From contig BCIM01000015.1 of assembly GCA_039545315.1 (NCBI GenBank), positions 258,522-322,521 on the forward strand: DNA of 64,000 nt, given 5' to 3'. Below, one piece after another: positions 1 to 10,940 of the stretch (position 1 is its first letter; each line of letters begins with the position of its first letter). Under the pieces are notes generated by a model. The model saw only the letters and a program-made list of their open reading frames with translations, searched no databases and was not told the origin of the DNA. The DNA comes from Kondoa malvinella (Eukaryota; Basidiomycota; Agaricostilbomycetes; Agaricostilbales; Kondoaceae). A program made the position numbers and the translations under genes.

Positions 1-30
1 AGTCAGTCGATAAGTAAAGCTAATGCTCAC

Positions 31-414
31 CTGTTTCTTCAACCATGGCGTAGAGAGCATCCACTTTGCCCATTTCTTGTCCCTCACTTGATTGAGCGTC
101 TGATTTCGATGCTTCTTTCCATATTCTATTCGTGCATTACCGCAGTCTTCCATTAAACCATCGAGATAGTTCTTGCAGGCTGCTCGAAAGTCCCTGTTGC
201 CTTTCTCGCGGACGAAGTACAGATCTGTGATAGTGATTAGCCAAGTCTGTGCGTATATTGGAGCTTACATTCATACGGCACATCATAGTGAGCTAGCTCT
301 TTGCCTCGGTACTTTCCCCCTGCGTACGAATGAGCGCGTGGGTTTACGATATTTGGTAGGCTTACATTCAAGTACATAGCCGCCTGCATCCTGGTCCTTG
401 AGGTAGTCGGACAT
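31..414 (-). CDS. Small DUF3820-like protein, partial at left edge
   Basis: Three exons can be read on the minus strand (414-366, 319-269, 224-31). They total 294 nt, so the frame is intact at the last visible splice donor, and the gene continues beyond base 1. The 98 residues read start MSDYLKDQDAGG. They hold a GKYRGKELAHYDVPYEYLYF stretch and then a basic helix-rich part (KKHRNQTLNQVRDKKWAKWM). The G-K-Y-x-G-K...V-P-x-x-Y-L pattern resembles the small DUF3820 domain seen in bacterial proteins and next to some exonuclease domains; this is resemblance of a motif only. Function is unknown. All introns begin GTAAGC or GTGAGC. No neighbour helps with its role. Confidence 0.55.
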
Positions 415-827
415 CGTTGAGCCAGGTCAAAAGAGGTTCGAGCGGAACGATCATTGCAAGTAGTCAGAGCGCTCGACAGAAGCCTGACAGCATTCAAGAC
501 GCTTATCGAGAGTTCTTCAAGTTGGACCGCGTGCTGGTGACCGTGATCCAGAAGTCGCATGCTTCTCTTGACCGCATATGACGCGCAGCTATGCCCATCA
601 CTCGACAGCCAACACCGCTGCTTGCTATACGTAATACGTGCATTCGTGCGCCCTATAGCTCAAAAGGCGGTCAAATAGCAACCCTCTCGGTCTATAATCT
701 TTGCTCTCAGAGATCTCAAACTCGCCAGCTGCTTTCCACCTTGTCCAATTCTGCTGCTGTCTTGCTCCCCAAATATATCCGATCATGCGCACTGCTGCGT
801 AACGCTACCCATCATGCAGACACTTGC
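415..827. other. Unassigned stretch, probably 5' region of the gene at the left edge
   Basis: This stretch lies upstream of the minus-strand start at 414. Several short open frames overlap here on both strands, but none has a convincing start, splice pattern or recognisable product. One plus-strand frame (about 450-570) reads like ordinary protein but has no start codon that I can connect to it. Confidence 0.4.
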
Positions 828-1341
828 CTAGTTCGGCTTGCGCAATGCTGTCTCTGTATTCGAAGATGTGATCTGTTGAAGAAGTAAAGCCCATCCACGA
901 CCTACACCCGCCAGCGTACCAAATATAACCGTCTGTGAGTAAGTGTGCAGCACTGGTGTGGAAGCTGATGATCTGTGCGAGCCAGTTCTTCGTCTTCTTC
1001 TGCCTTTTGGATCTTTCTTCGTGGGGTGCTTGATCTCTTTGCTGCTCTTGTTTCTGATGGTATCAAAGTGTCTGCACTCTACGAAAAGCTGGCGCTCCGT
1101 TTCTGCTTCATCGCAAAATTCACACTCTGGCGAAGCGATCTCGTGAGGCTCTTTTTCCTCGGTCTTTGCTTTCGCGTTGATGTCTTCGCCAATTAGTATC
1201 CAACATTGCGGGGCTGGGTTCAAGCTTGGACACCAGGGACACGATGAACGATATTCTCGATTGGCATCGCTTCAAGATATAGCGAGAAGCTTCGGTAAAG
1301 ACTAACATCCCGCCCCGGCGGTCCTTTCCGGTTTCTTCCAT
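828..1341 (-). CDS. Hypothetical protein, uncertain model
   Basis: A possible two-exon minus-strand gene. It starts with ATG at 1341 (MEETGKDRRGGMLVF). A TACTAAT branch-point-like sequence near 1200 then suggests an intron leading into a frame with CEFCDEAETERQLFVECRHF and a Lys/Arg-rich stretch. Three cysteines near each other might bind metal, but the spacing fits no family I know. I do not recognise the product and the 3' end is not firm. An untranslated or non-coding region remains possible. Confidence 0.25.
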
Positions 1342-1810
1342 TCGTGTCTTTCAAACTCACTTGTCAAATATATATGTGATACACGAGTCTGGCGCTTTTC
1401 TTAAATCGTCTCGGGGGTTCCCGGCTTGGTTGACGCAAGTACGGGCTCATGCTGCACTTCGTGATACCGTTGTCTGACGGTTTTTGTAGTGGTAGCGTGT
1501 CGTACTTATGTTAAAGATTACACTTTGCATGCAGCTATGCGAAAGCTACCGGTTCGAGTCCGGTACTGAGCAAATTTTTTGCCGCGCTGGAGACTCTCTT
1601 GGGCTTTGTTTGGCACCACAGCGAGCTCGGGCCTACGATCAGGTGATTGAAGTGGTCGTCGAGACAATTTGGCCTCACGTAAACGCAATCAGGACAGGCT
1701 GGGGGACATCCAAAGCACAAATGCTCGATAAGACATTGCGATACTAATGCACTGCAATACTGACATAAACATTCAGCTCTGGTCAACATAACAGATCGAA
1801 CCAACCGACA
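1342..1810. other. Intergenic stretch without a supportable gene
   Basis: It lies between the stop of DPH5 (1811, minus) and the uncertain gene to its left. It contains a sequence at 1550-1560 that looks like a tRNA B box, followed by a T run, but no tRNA fold could be drawn (see the rejected items). Nothing else is recognisable. Confidence 0.4.
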
Positions 1811-2873
1811 TCAACCCTTACACCCATAAACCTCTTCTGCAACTTTCGCCCACTCTTGCTGATCCACCGCAAACCTTTTCGCGAAATCCCTCTCCATAGG
1901 ATGAAACCTTTTGCCCACAATCACAAAACTATGCAACGGCTTTCCAAACTGCTCTTCACTGCATTGTGATAGCGTCGATAGTGTACCAGCGAGATGGACT
2001 TGATCTTGTGAGCCTAGTGAAGCGATGGATATGGCTAGTGTTTTCGTTGGGTCTAGTTCTGCTGTATCTAGCGAAAGAAGTTGGTTGATGGCTGTGAGCG
2101 TAGACATGAATCGCGCTGGTTCGTAAATTTTCCTCCCTCTGCAACCAGCATCAGTCCAGAACGCCAAAGGAAGTCCTCATACCTAGCCAAATTCTCCTCA
2201 CTCTGCTCCTTGACTTTAATATCCAACAGGCAAAGCGTATGCAGACCCAACCGCCAATTCTCCATGATGCGTTCTAACCAACTTGAAGGCCTCCACGTCT
2301 CGGTAAAGAACGGTATCGAGACGGTTTGCCCATAATTGTATAAAGCTAGACCGTTTGCGCCTACTGCATTCATGATGGATGCATTATGGATAATGTTGAC
2401 TGGTACTTTGAGCTCTTCTGCTCTCAGAACAAGGTCGGCATGGGTCGTAGCTCTAAGCAAGGCTCAGAAAAAGCAACAACAGCAAAGCGCAGAGCTAACC
2501 CGAAAGGATCTCCAACGACTAGGAAAGACACATCGATATTCTGTGCATCTTCCAAGATTGCATCAGAGTCTGTTTCGACCATATCTCGGTCTGCAATGAT
2601 GAGAGATTTGCCATAGAATGATTCCTTGCAAAACAAGATATAAGAACATGAACAGAAAGAGAGCAGTGCAAGGCGCACTAGTTTGGCTTGAGAGACAACA
2701 CCCAGAATAGAAGTGTAGGCTTCCAAGTAGACGCGAGCAGAAGATTTGATAGCGTCAAGACCTTTGACTGTGATATCTCGCTCGTCGCCTCTAACAACGT
2801 CTGAAATGGGTATCTGCGGTCACTCTGTCTGTAATCATGCCACGCACAAGCCAAGTCCTATAATGTGCAACAT
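1811..2873 (-). CDS. DPH5: Diphthine methyl ester synthase
   Basis: Dph5 uses S-adenosylmethionine to methylate the modified histidine of elongation factor 2 in diphthamide synthesis, in the cytosol. Five exons (2873-2848, 2790-2700, 2624-2500, 2452-2183, 2138-1811) join to 840 nt, giving 279 residues, close to the usual length of the family. Landmarks in order are [15 protein letters not shown] at the N-terminus, [31 protein letters not shown] around the methyl-donor site, [13 protein letters not shown] and [15 protein letters not shown]. The GDPFGA motif is rebuilt exactly across the third intron, which supports the model. The second intron has a less usual GTTGTC donor. The start faces the start of the REX4-like gene 101 bp away, so the two probably share a promoter region. 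Confidence 0.95.
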
Positions 2874-2974
2874 CTCGAAAAGGATGTGGTCGAAGCAGGT
2901 AAAAGACTATATTTTTGCAAAACTGCCTCTTGTCTCGATACCAGCATCTTAGCGTGGAAGAGCAAAAGACGCAG

Positions 2975-4615
2975 ATGAGCGCAATCTCGAATACACAGCG
3001 CAAGAAAGCTCATAGGAAAGCGAGCATTTCTGCGACTCCAGCGACTATTGATGCAAAACCATCTTCAAATTGGGCCGCTCTCAAGGGTGTTCGTGTCCTC
3101 TCTTCTCGTGTCGTTCGCGGTACCTGATGTTCCGTGCTGAGCAGAAAGTCGCAGCAAAGAATCCTCAATATCTCAAGAAGCGCAAAAGGGCAGCGTCGCC
3201 TGTTTCTGCATCTGACGCACCAGAGGACGAATCAATCGTGGAACCTGCTGCGAAATTGGCGAGAACAGAGTACAAATCTTCATTCATGGACGTCTTGGAT
3301 CCGCCTGAAGCTGGGCCTTCCTCTCATGCCGAGTGAGTGCGTCTTCTCAGAACAATAAGAGAGTACAGCTTATACCTTTGCAGTGCCGGTAAATATGTAG
3401 CTATCGATTGCGAGTTTGTTGGAGTAGGCACGAATGGTGTAGCGTCTTCTTTGGCAAGAGTCTCAATGGTTAATTTTCATGGACACGTTATGCTCGATAC
3501 CTTTGTGAGGCAGAAGGAGAGGGTGACGGATTATAGGACTTGGGTTAGTGGTGTGCGAGCGGAGGATTTACGTGGTGCGCCGACGTTCGAAGAAGTGGTC
3601 AAGATGGTTGCGGATCTATCACAAGGGAGAATATTGGTTGGTCATGCGATATACAACGATCTTCAGGTCAGTACTACCTTTTACGCAGATCCTTAGCTGA
3701 TCAGATCAACAGGTTCTGCTTCTATCTCACCCACGAGCATCTATTCGAGACACGCAAACCTACCCTGGCATACATGCAGCAGCAAAGTCTAAACGACCTG
3801 GTCTTCGCAACTTGGCCAAACTAGTGCTCAACATTGATATTCAAGCAGGAGAGCACTCATCTGTACGTTTCCTCCTTTCATCAAGAAATACACAGCTTAT
3901 AGTGTCGTAGGTGGAAGACGCTCGAGCAACAATGGCCATCTACCGAGCCTTTAAAACAGAATGGGACGCTTCACTGAATGATAAATCCCAATCTCGTCAG
4001 AAAGCAACACCCAAACCAATCATAGTCACCAAAGCTTCATCTATCGATCCGACACGGCGATACAAGCAGAACCGATCTCTAGGTCTCGCAGCGGTCGTCT
4101 CGTCACAATTAGTCAATGATGATGATGTGGATCAAATACAAGCTGTCCAAAGTGAAGGCCCAAGTGTTGCTGTGCCAATAGTAGCCAAGCCGTTCGAAGG
4201 GGAAGAGAAAGCAAACGATGCACCAGAAGTCAAGGAACGTAAATTACAGAAAGGGCGCGAACTTACTGCTCGATCGGTGTCAGCTCCTATATCGAAATCA
4301 GTTATAAGCAAAGCACCAGCCCATCGTTCCGTCTCAACGTCAAAGAGCGACAAACCTATCTCAAAAGCTGCTTCAATCAGCACAGTCGCGCAGGCCTCAA
4401 AACCAGCCGCAATAGTCGCCGAAGCACAAGTCTCGAAATCCCCAGCGCCTTCACCTAAGAAGAGCGAGAAGCCTCCTACGAAGCATGTCCCTGTAATACC
4501 GACCGCAGCTTCCACAATATCAAAGACTAGCAAGAAGAAGGCTAAAGCTGCTGCTTCTGCTCCTTCGACCAAGTCTGGCAATCAAGGCAATTGGTGGGAA
4601 GAAGGAGGTTTCTGA
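2975..4615 (+). CDS. REX4: REX4-like 3'-5' RNA exonuclease
   Basis: A DEDDh-type exonuclease related to yeast Rex4, which acts in the nucleolus in pre-rRNA processing. Five exons (2975-3088, 3145-3332, 3384-3666, 3713-3862, 3911-4615) join to 1440 nt, 479 residues. Exonuclease motifs are visible: [10 protein letters not shown] (motif I), [15 protein letters not shown] (motif II) and [17 protein letters not shown] (motif III). The N-terminus is basic and lysine-rich, as expected of a nucleolar protein. After the domain comes a tail of about 200 residues rich in Ala, Ser, Lys and Pro with SKxxxxS-like repeats, ending in GNWWEEGGF. The first intron donor could be either of two adjacent GT sites; the one chosen (after 3088) keeps the frame. 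The assignment to the Rex4 subfamily rests on the motifs and the basic N-terminus. Confidence 0.9.
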
Positions 4616-5439
4616 AGCGTGTTTGGCAAGGCCCGGTCAACTCACCACTGCATTTTCGCGGCGAGAAAGACAGCGCTTGTATTCAATCTTGTCGGCTTGT
4701 CGACTTCTCGACGGCATCTTAGCATACAGAGCAAGTCAGCAATTTACTGTGCAGTTTAGATGCTTCCGAACATTGCTATCCGTTAAAATGCAAGCAAGAT
4801 CTTTTCGGGTTGACGAGATCTCCGTTGCCATGCACAGTCTTATCCACCTACCCTGCCTCACTGCTCCCTGATCAGGGATTCTTTCTTGCTTATCTTTTTC
4901 CATGTATTGCGTAATGGTGCATGTGTACTTCGTCATTACAGCTTGTCTCTGCTGTCCACCTCTTCCTCGCTATCAAAGTCAAAAAGTTCCCGCTTTGAAA
5001 GAGTCCGATCAGGGGAACTTTACCAGAAGATGACGTTCTGGAGCGCCCTGTGACACCAAGTGACACTGTGACTCTCACCATGCACGCGCGGCAGAATATT
5101 GCCGAACTGACCTATAAGTGAGCACAAGCATTTCATTAGCCAAGTCAGCAAATGTCCTGGCGGGAGATTGCCAGATTCAAGCACGTAAATGCTAATGCAA
5201 ATTCGCCTGTGCCGTTTGTTTGAGAAGCGGTGAATTGGTCGCGCTCTTGTCCACCGGAAAGCAGGCACAGCAGATTTAAAAAGCTGTGGGGGGTCGAACA
5301 AAGCGAGGCGGTCCGCTTAATGTTTGAGGGACAAGAACTAGCCGGAGATTGTTTGCGCGTGTCTTGCTTTCCTCTTTGCTCTCCCTCTGCCAACAAACAC
5401 TTTCGGACTCTTCTCATGGTTCTGCCTTAATACGAACGC
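4616..5439. other. Intergenic region upstream of the homeodomain gene
   Basis: About 820 bp lie between the REX4-like stop and the homeodomain start. Only short overlapping open frames are seen. It is probably the 3' end of one gene and the long promoter or 5' leader of the next. I see no clear repeat or RNA gene. Confidence 0.5.
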
Positions 5440-6656
5440 ATGTCAAATTTTGGCTCGCAAATGTCCCACGCTGCGTGGTCGCCCTCGGCTGGTCCTTCGC
5501 GCACTCAACAGACTGAACAGCCCAATGACCGTAGTCAAAGAACGCAGAGCAACTTCTGGCCAGGCAGAGATACGACTTCTGGCTTTCCTTCAACGGTGTC
5601 GGAGCCAACTCAGCCCGCGATCGGTCTTGCTTCCCACCCTATCTTTAAACCCAAAAGAAAACGTATAACGCCTGTCCAGCTCGAGACTTTGGCCGCTGCC
5701 TTCGCCGTAAGCGACACACCTTTGTATGATGTGCGGGAAGAACTAGCTGGCCGTTTAGGCATGACAAATCGGGAAGTGCAGGTAGGTTGAGCGTTACGGA
5801 CTTTAGAAGCGGAGTACTGATACGGTTGATGCAGGTATGGTTTCAGAATCGGAGGGCAAAGATGGCAAGGATGAGAGCGAGGGCATCAGCAACGGACGAA
5901 ACGCCCAGCAGCCATGATGAGATGCAGCCCGAACCGTCAACTTCGAAGATACCTCGCTCCAACACCTCCGCTGGATCTCAAAGCGGTTCAATTCCGAACA
6001 CATATCCTGCGTCACAATTTCACGTCTCGATACAACAGCCGCAACCCAATCCCGGTGTCGATAATGTGCGGGAAGTCAATACAGCCCTCCTTCCTCCTTC
6101 TACCTCTTCCTCTTCGACCTTTCTGTATCCTCGGTCAGGGCGAGAACAAAGTCCAGACACCTTGTCTCAGTCCAGCGTTCCCTCAAGAGCTTCAGCGACA
6201 GCTTCTTGGCTTCATTCGTTGCATCCAGAATCAACCTTTAGCTACAGCCCGTATTCCACAAACAGCACTCTACCCAGTACAGAATACCCAGAATCGAAAG
6301 CATCATCCGATTATGGTTCGCACAGCTTTCTTTCCGTTCGATCTGCGCCAACTCGAATGCAAGGCGGTTCCGCACCTGGTAATTACCTCTTTGGACCACC
6401 TCCCGTCCTACCTGCTCCAGCGACCGATTTCCTCAACCTCTCGTTACAGCAATCCAATCGACCAATGCTACCCTTACCACCTGTTGCGCCAACTGTACCT
6501 GTACCTATCCCACCTGGTTCAGTCAGTATTGAGCAACCACAAATAGCTTCACATTGGTACGATGCTTGGCCGAGGAATCATCACATAGCTGTACCGCCGC
6601 ATTTGGCATCTAAAAGGGATGCTCAAGAGGATGAAGAACATATACGAAGGTGGTAA
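5440..6656 (+). CDS. Homeodomain transcription factor
   Basis: Two exons (5440-5781, 5835-6656) encode 387 residues. The homeodomain spans roughly residues 70-130. It begins KPKRKRITPVQLETLAAAF and ends in the recognition helix VWFQNRRAKMARMRARA, with the W-F-x-N-R-R residues intact. The 53-nt intron sits between EVQ and VWFQNRR, inside the DNA-recognition helix. Flanking parts are rich in Ser, Pro, Gln and Thr, as in activation or regulatory regions. The protein is not paired with a second divergent homeodomain gene, so it is unlikely to be the HD mating-type locus of basidiomycetes. Targets cannot be inferred. Confidence 0.88.
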
Positions 6657-6809
6657 GGGGTGTTGTTGTGCATGTTGTTGAGTATAAGGGTATTGTCAAG
6701 GGGGTTTGTAAAAAGATATGTGGGATAATTGTGAGGTATATAAATGTAACCCAATATAACTAATGTACAACAATATGCTTATAACGAGAATACAACATGT
6801 TGAATAATG

Positions 6810-7699
6810 CTATCCATGGACGAGCTCTTCGCCTGTGACTGGATCTACGTGCAAAGGTGGTGGATGATCAGAAGGTGGATGCCCAATGATGCCTGCTTTC
6901 TTTGTGATTTGTGGCATAGCAGCTGTACTCGATTCTTCTCCACAACCACAATCGTATAGGCCCTTGAGCTGCCAAGAGTCGTCAGAAAAGTAGGCTATGA
7001 AGGTAGAAGAGATGAACATACTTTGGTACAATCGAATTCCTCTTTCTGTAACTTGACATTGACCTTGTTATGCAGCATACACAGGTATAGTGATGCTGTA
7101 TTCTTGCTTGATGTTTGCGGCGGCTGCACATAGCTCTATTAGCCTTCGCAACGTAAAATGAGTATTACGCACGTATTCTTTCAGCATTTGCTGGAAATGC
7201 GACGCGCATTCGCCTGCGCTTCATTAGAGAGAGTATCAGTGGGGCGGATAGAGACGTACCACATGGATACATGCGCGAAAAGAGTTGAAGAAAGTCCTGC
7301 ATGAAAGTCAGACTGATCAAAGCAGATGATCTATTCGACTCACCTTGAATGTCTGCCTCTCGTCTTCTGTAGGATGATCCGGATACCTATAGAGAGTGTA
7401 GATCAGCATCCAGCGACCTGCTCTACTATGGCAGACGCTCACCTCTCGCCCATAGTATGCAACAGTTTCCAACCCGCTCTCCCTAATTCGGCTTTCGCAG
7501 TCTCGTTCTTCATTTTAGGCATAATGACATTGCTTCCAAGGTCTTGCCCTTCGTCCTCTGCCACAGCCAGCAACCGGAAGTCTAAATCTTGTTCATCTGC
7601 CAAACGCTTTGACACCGTCGTCGGCGATACGATGAAATATGTCGGCAGCAGAATCACTGCGGCTGCACAGAGGAACAATAGTATCATCCTCTGCTTCAT
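6810..7699 (-). CDS. ERV2: FAD-linked sulfhydryl oxidase, ERV2-like
   Basis: An Erv/ALR-family enzyme that makes disulfides with FAD and oxygen. Six exons are seen: 7699-7443, 7386-7344, 7296-7260, one near 7214-7174, one near 7123-7023 and the last near 6970-6810. The domain reads GRAGWKLLHTMGERYPDHPT, then MYPCGECASHFQQMLKEYPP with the active CxxC as CGEC, then LYLCMLHNKVNVKL with the HNxxN flavin motif, and EFDCTK. An N-terminal hydrophobic segment (ILLFLCAAAVILLPTYF) acts as signal or anchor. The CGEC active site and this segment favour the ER enzyme Erv2 over mitochondrial Erv1. A second short Cys pair (YDCGCGEE) near the C-terminus could act as the shuttle dithiol; that is inference. 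Confidence 0.92.
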
Positions 7700-7791
7700 G
7701 GCCGGCTCTCGTCGTTATCAGTTGACAGGCATCAATTACGCGTTCGTGTCGAGTCTGTCGCAGCCTATCTCTTGTCCTGTAACGAGCAAAC

Positions 7792-8777
7792 ATGGACATG
7801 TTCAAGCCAAACAAGAGCGCCTCAGTTTCCTTTGAAGGCTCTACCCTGTTGCTGCCAATAGTCTCGCTGGCCAATCTGCCTCAGCTCACGGCAGACTTGT
7901 TGATTCATACCTTTGATCTCGCTCTCGTTGGCTCTCTCTCTGCGAAAGATCATATTCCTGTAGTCGGCGCATGCGAAAGTGCAGAGAACGAAGGCTTCTT
8001 GATGCCTGTTGAAGGTATGCTTAGGTGACTGCGCGTTTGTCCTTTTTAAAACTCGCTTGTGCAGTGTATCAGTCAAAGGATGGGAAAGTGACGCTTATTC
8101 ATCAGCGGTCTCCCCCTCTCAAGGTTTGTCTAACCGAATTCCTTCATCTTCCTCGTCTTATGCCATGCACAGGCTCGTAAAGATGATTTTATAACCAAGC
8201 TACTTTCCTTTATCCAATCCGCTCAATTCAAACAAATCCTCTTACTCTCATCAATGGATGCTTCAGCACGGCAAGACTCAGATTTACAACAAAGGTAAAA
8301 ACTCCCCAACTCTTTTACTCTACCAACCGCTAACGGACATCCTAGCGATTTACCTTTCCGCTATCTATCAACCTCCAAATCATCCTTGAACGAATACCTT
8401 TCTTCTAAAATCCCGCAACACAAGACTTCTTCTACTGCACCAGTCATTTCAGCAGGCGGTATCACGCGTCGTTTCTTGGATGCGGCGAGGGATAAAGTCA
8501 AAGTGGATGTTTTGCTCATGTATGTCGTTGAAGGTGATAATAGAGGTGATGCGAGAGCTTTGGCGGGCGTTGTTGCAGAGGCGGTGTTTGGTAAAGGTGA
8601 GGCTGACCTTTATTTTGTGGACTAAGGCTGATAGCGTGATAGATGCGAGTTCAGTACAGTGGAAAGAGCCAAAGAGCTGGGATTTGGCGTTGTAGTAAGT
8701 TGCTGCTTTGCGTTCGTGGTACGTGGCTAATGTCGTTTCGCAGCGGAAAGACGGATATAGGCGGGATGTTTGGTTGA
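7792..8777 (+). CDS. PSMG2: Proteasome assembly chaperone 2 (PSMG2/Add66/Pba2 family)
   Basis: This chaperone pairs with PSMG1 to assemble the alpha ring of the 20S proteasome. Six exons (7792-8014, 8065-8123, 8173-8294, 8346-8596, 8655-8694, 8744-8777) join to 729 nt, 242 residues. The N-terminus shows LLLPIVSLANLPQLTADLLI and GSLSAKDHIPVVGACE, the typical PSMG2 opening; the end is SWDLALYGKTDIGGMFG. The last intron begins inside a TAG triplet (8693-8695). If it is kept, translation stops at once and the last dozen residues are lost. The gene is divergent from ERV2 with 92 bp between starts. Identity rests on motif resemblance and length. Confidence 0.85.
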
Positions 8778-9109
8778 AGACGATACGCTACTGTCTCGAC
8801 TGGGAGCCTTGTCCCCTACTGGGTGTGATCTTTCTCTTCTACTCTGGAGCCTGTCTTCTGTTCTTACTGGGTTGGAGTTGCTTTCGAACCTTGCTTCTCA
8901 TCGATTGGTCGCTAGGTCATACCGCATCCAATAGGCCCGCCGTAAGGGAGAATTCAGCCTGTTCAAGACTTGACAAGCTACTTCGACCGATACAGCATCG
9001 TGCAATCGCTTGCTCTTCTGACCTTCTCGTTCCCTTTGTCACAGCTCGAATGGCCTTCGCCATTCCTTTCACTTGTCTCTTCTTCTCTTCCATGCTGTTC
9101 GACTATTGA
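8778..9109. other. Pyrimidine-rich stretch before the coiled-coil array
   Basis: This is rich in C and T on the plus strand, with short open frames only. It may hold the promoter and first exon of the gene that follows, which has no convincing ATG in its visible frame. A CGAATGGCCTTCG sequence near 9045 has near copies before the next two genes of the array. Confidence 0.35.
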
Positions 9110-9856
9110 TTGCTTCTTTGCCATGCGTCATATCATCATATCACCAACACACAGGTCCCCTCGGCCAAAGTTCATCTTACCAGTGCTACGACATCATCTG
9201 CCGGGCTCTCGGGGCAATTGGAACGTTCACACCTACAAGATCCGCACGACAGAGGCCTTCAAAGCGGCACGAATGGACATCGCGAGGCCGGGCAATTGGG
9301 CGAGATCAATAGTACGCTTTTGCTGTAGGCATGCCACTAGTACTGACGCAGCTGTGCCATAGCACCTGCTCAAGTGCCCTTGCAACCAAGTACGCTAGAC
9401 CAGCCTGCATTGAAGTTTGCTCCAAGCACTGCGGCTCCCAGAAAGGAAACCGATGGGAAGAAAACAAAGTCGAGTACGCTGAGAACTGGCTTGAGCTTAT
9501 GCATGCTGAAGCATTGCCTTAAAGTTTATGATAAGACGTCACAGTCCCGGCAGTTGCAATTGAGCAACTTGCTGCCAAGGCTGGGCGCGAAACCTGCAAA
9601 GAAGATGCCTATAGAACCCAATACTGTTCGGTCAAGGGAAGCACAAGAAGCCAAAGTCGAGGCCAGGAATTCACCAGTTGTCCAAAAGCTGCGTGAGCGG
9701 GCGCAACAGGCTAATGAAGAGGTGACGCAGGCAATAAAGGATTTGGATCGGGCTAGGCAGCTTCGCGACAATGCAGCAGCTCCAAAAAAAAGTGAAGGAA
9801 AGCCGTTGAAGAGCTCAGCTGCTGCAGATAGTGCAGGGAGAAGAAAGCGCAGGTAG
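9110..9856 (+). CDS. Basic coiled-coil protein, array member A
   Basis: Three coding exons are proposed. The first follows an acceptor at about 9159 and ends near 9311; the others are 9363-9473 and 9525-9856. The visible protein is Ser/Thr-rich at first (KVHLTSATTSSAGLSG), then Lys-rich, and ends with LSNLLPRLGAKPAKKMP. After that comes a charged helix (EAQEAKVEARNSPVVQKLRE to AIKDLDRARQLRDN) and a basic end, GRRKRR. The start exon was not found. The LLPRLG..KMP segment followed by a charged helix recurs in the gene at 12.1 kb and in weaker form at 11.4 kb. I do not recognise the family; basic ends and a coiled coil suggest a nuclear or nucleic-acid-associated role, which is only a guess. Confidence 0.45.
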
Positions 9857-10940
9857 TAACCGAATTCGTGCTGTGAAGTCTAGCGCGCGAAACAGCATAC
9901 CATATAGCTAGTGTATGCGAAACGGTTCGTGACTGAATTCAAAGAGACAAAACTTGCCAGCGTTCAGATCGATCAAACAGATGAAATGCAGCAGTCAAGT
10001 TCCACGACTTTAACCAAACAGATGCAGCGCATAATGAAAGATCAGACAGGCAAGCCGATCTGGCAGTGCAAAGGAGCCCTGTCAACAACAATGGCGAAGC
10101 GATCGACCGCCAAACAAAATGCTCGACAGAAGCTGTACTTGGTCTCGCTGAAGCGACGCTTGAAGAGACTCGTGAAACTCTCTTGCGCAAATATACGACA
10201 CAAGGCGCTTGATTGCTACGATATCGAGCTGTATGGTTACTTTGCGTCAAGACGAGAGACTTCTAAAGTGACAGACCTTGACAGACCCGCAACAGTCTAT
10301 CCCACCTGCTAGTGCTACGGCTGTCTAAGCTTCCATCTGTCTACTTCTGGCTTGTCATGCTATTCATGAGAAGACATCGTGCCTTTCAAGTCGCATTGTT
10401 TAGTCGGGGACGAAGTGAGGAAAGAATCGCAACTACTGTACAGTTCGGGACTATATCACTGTTGGCGTTCGCTGGACCATGCATCCTCTTTCTCGTTATA
10501 TCATTGGCCGAGCCGGTCCTCCTTCTCACGCTCACAGAACGGCCTTACTCTATCTGCCATATTCTGTACCCTACACCGGACAGCAAATTCGTAGCACAGG
10601 CTACTCAAAGACTACCCGAAGCATATCGTATGCAAGGCGTTCTCGCCTACGTCAATCTGTCTGGAAGTTGCTTTCTGTTCATACGATCTCTCTCGCTCGA
10701 CCTATGCTCCCGATTTAAAGCCCGTACTAGACAGGGCTTGGACTTGGAGCTGCCTATGTCAGACTCACGGCGCATTCGATGCAGCCCTCCTTGCATTGGC
10801 TGTCCTTTCCCTTTGTTCGATCAATCGAATGACCTTTCGAATGATCTGCTATTCCTCTCTTCTTCTCTACCATCACTTCTACTTTTCTCTTTGCTCGTCT
10901 AGCACTGATCGCTCATAGTACCCATCTGATATCCATCTAT
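9857..10940 (+). other. Unassigned stretch, possibly a decayed fourth array member
   Basis: No firm gene is visible. One plus-strand frame around 10060-10213 reads STEAVLGLAEATLEETRETL and ends in TGA. That is a charged helix like those that close the neighbouring array members, but no start or splice site connects to it. From 10312 to 10900 a 590-nt open frame encodes a hydrophobic, Leu/Ser-rich sequence with no recognisable domain; its pyrimidine-rich composition resembles the leaders of the neighbours, so I treat it as probably non-coding. Confidence 0.3.

Noticed and set aside
828..1223. Cys-rich frame (CEFCDEAETERQLFVEC) that recalls the zinc-binding end of non-LTR retrotransposon proteins
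   Set aside because: Cys/His spacing does not fit, and no reverse transcriptase or nuclease frames lie nearby.
1484..1580. Possible tRNA: a GGTTCGAGTCC B-box-like sequence with a matching T stem, followed by a T run
   Set aside because: The acceptor stem implied by the 3' side (ACTGAGC) has no matching 5' strand at the right distance. The best candidate (GCTCATG near 1444) pairs at five positions only and leaves no D arm.
4132..4581. 149-codon open frame on the minus strand
   Set aside because: It is antisense to the low-complexity tail of the REX4-like gene, whose frame is fixed by the exonuclease motifs.
10312..10902. 196-codon open frame on the plus strand
   Set aside because: The hydrophobic, pyrimidine-driven sequence has no domain. 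Similar composition precedes the other array genes, so it is more likely leader or intron sequence than a protein.
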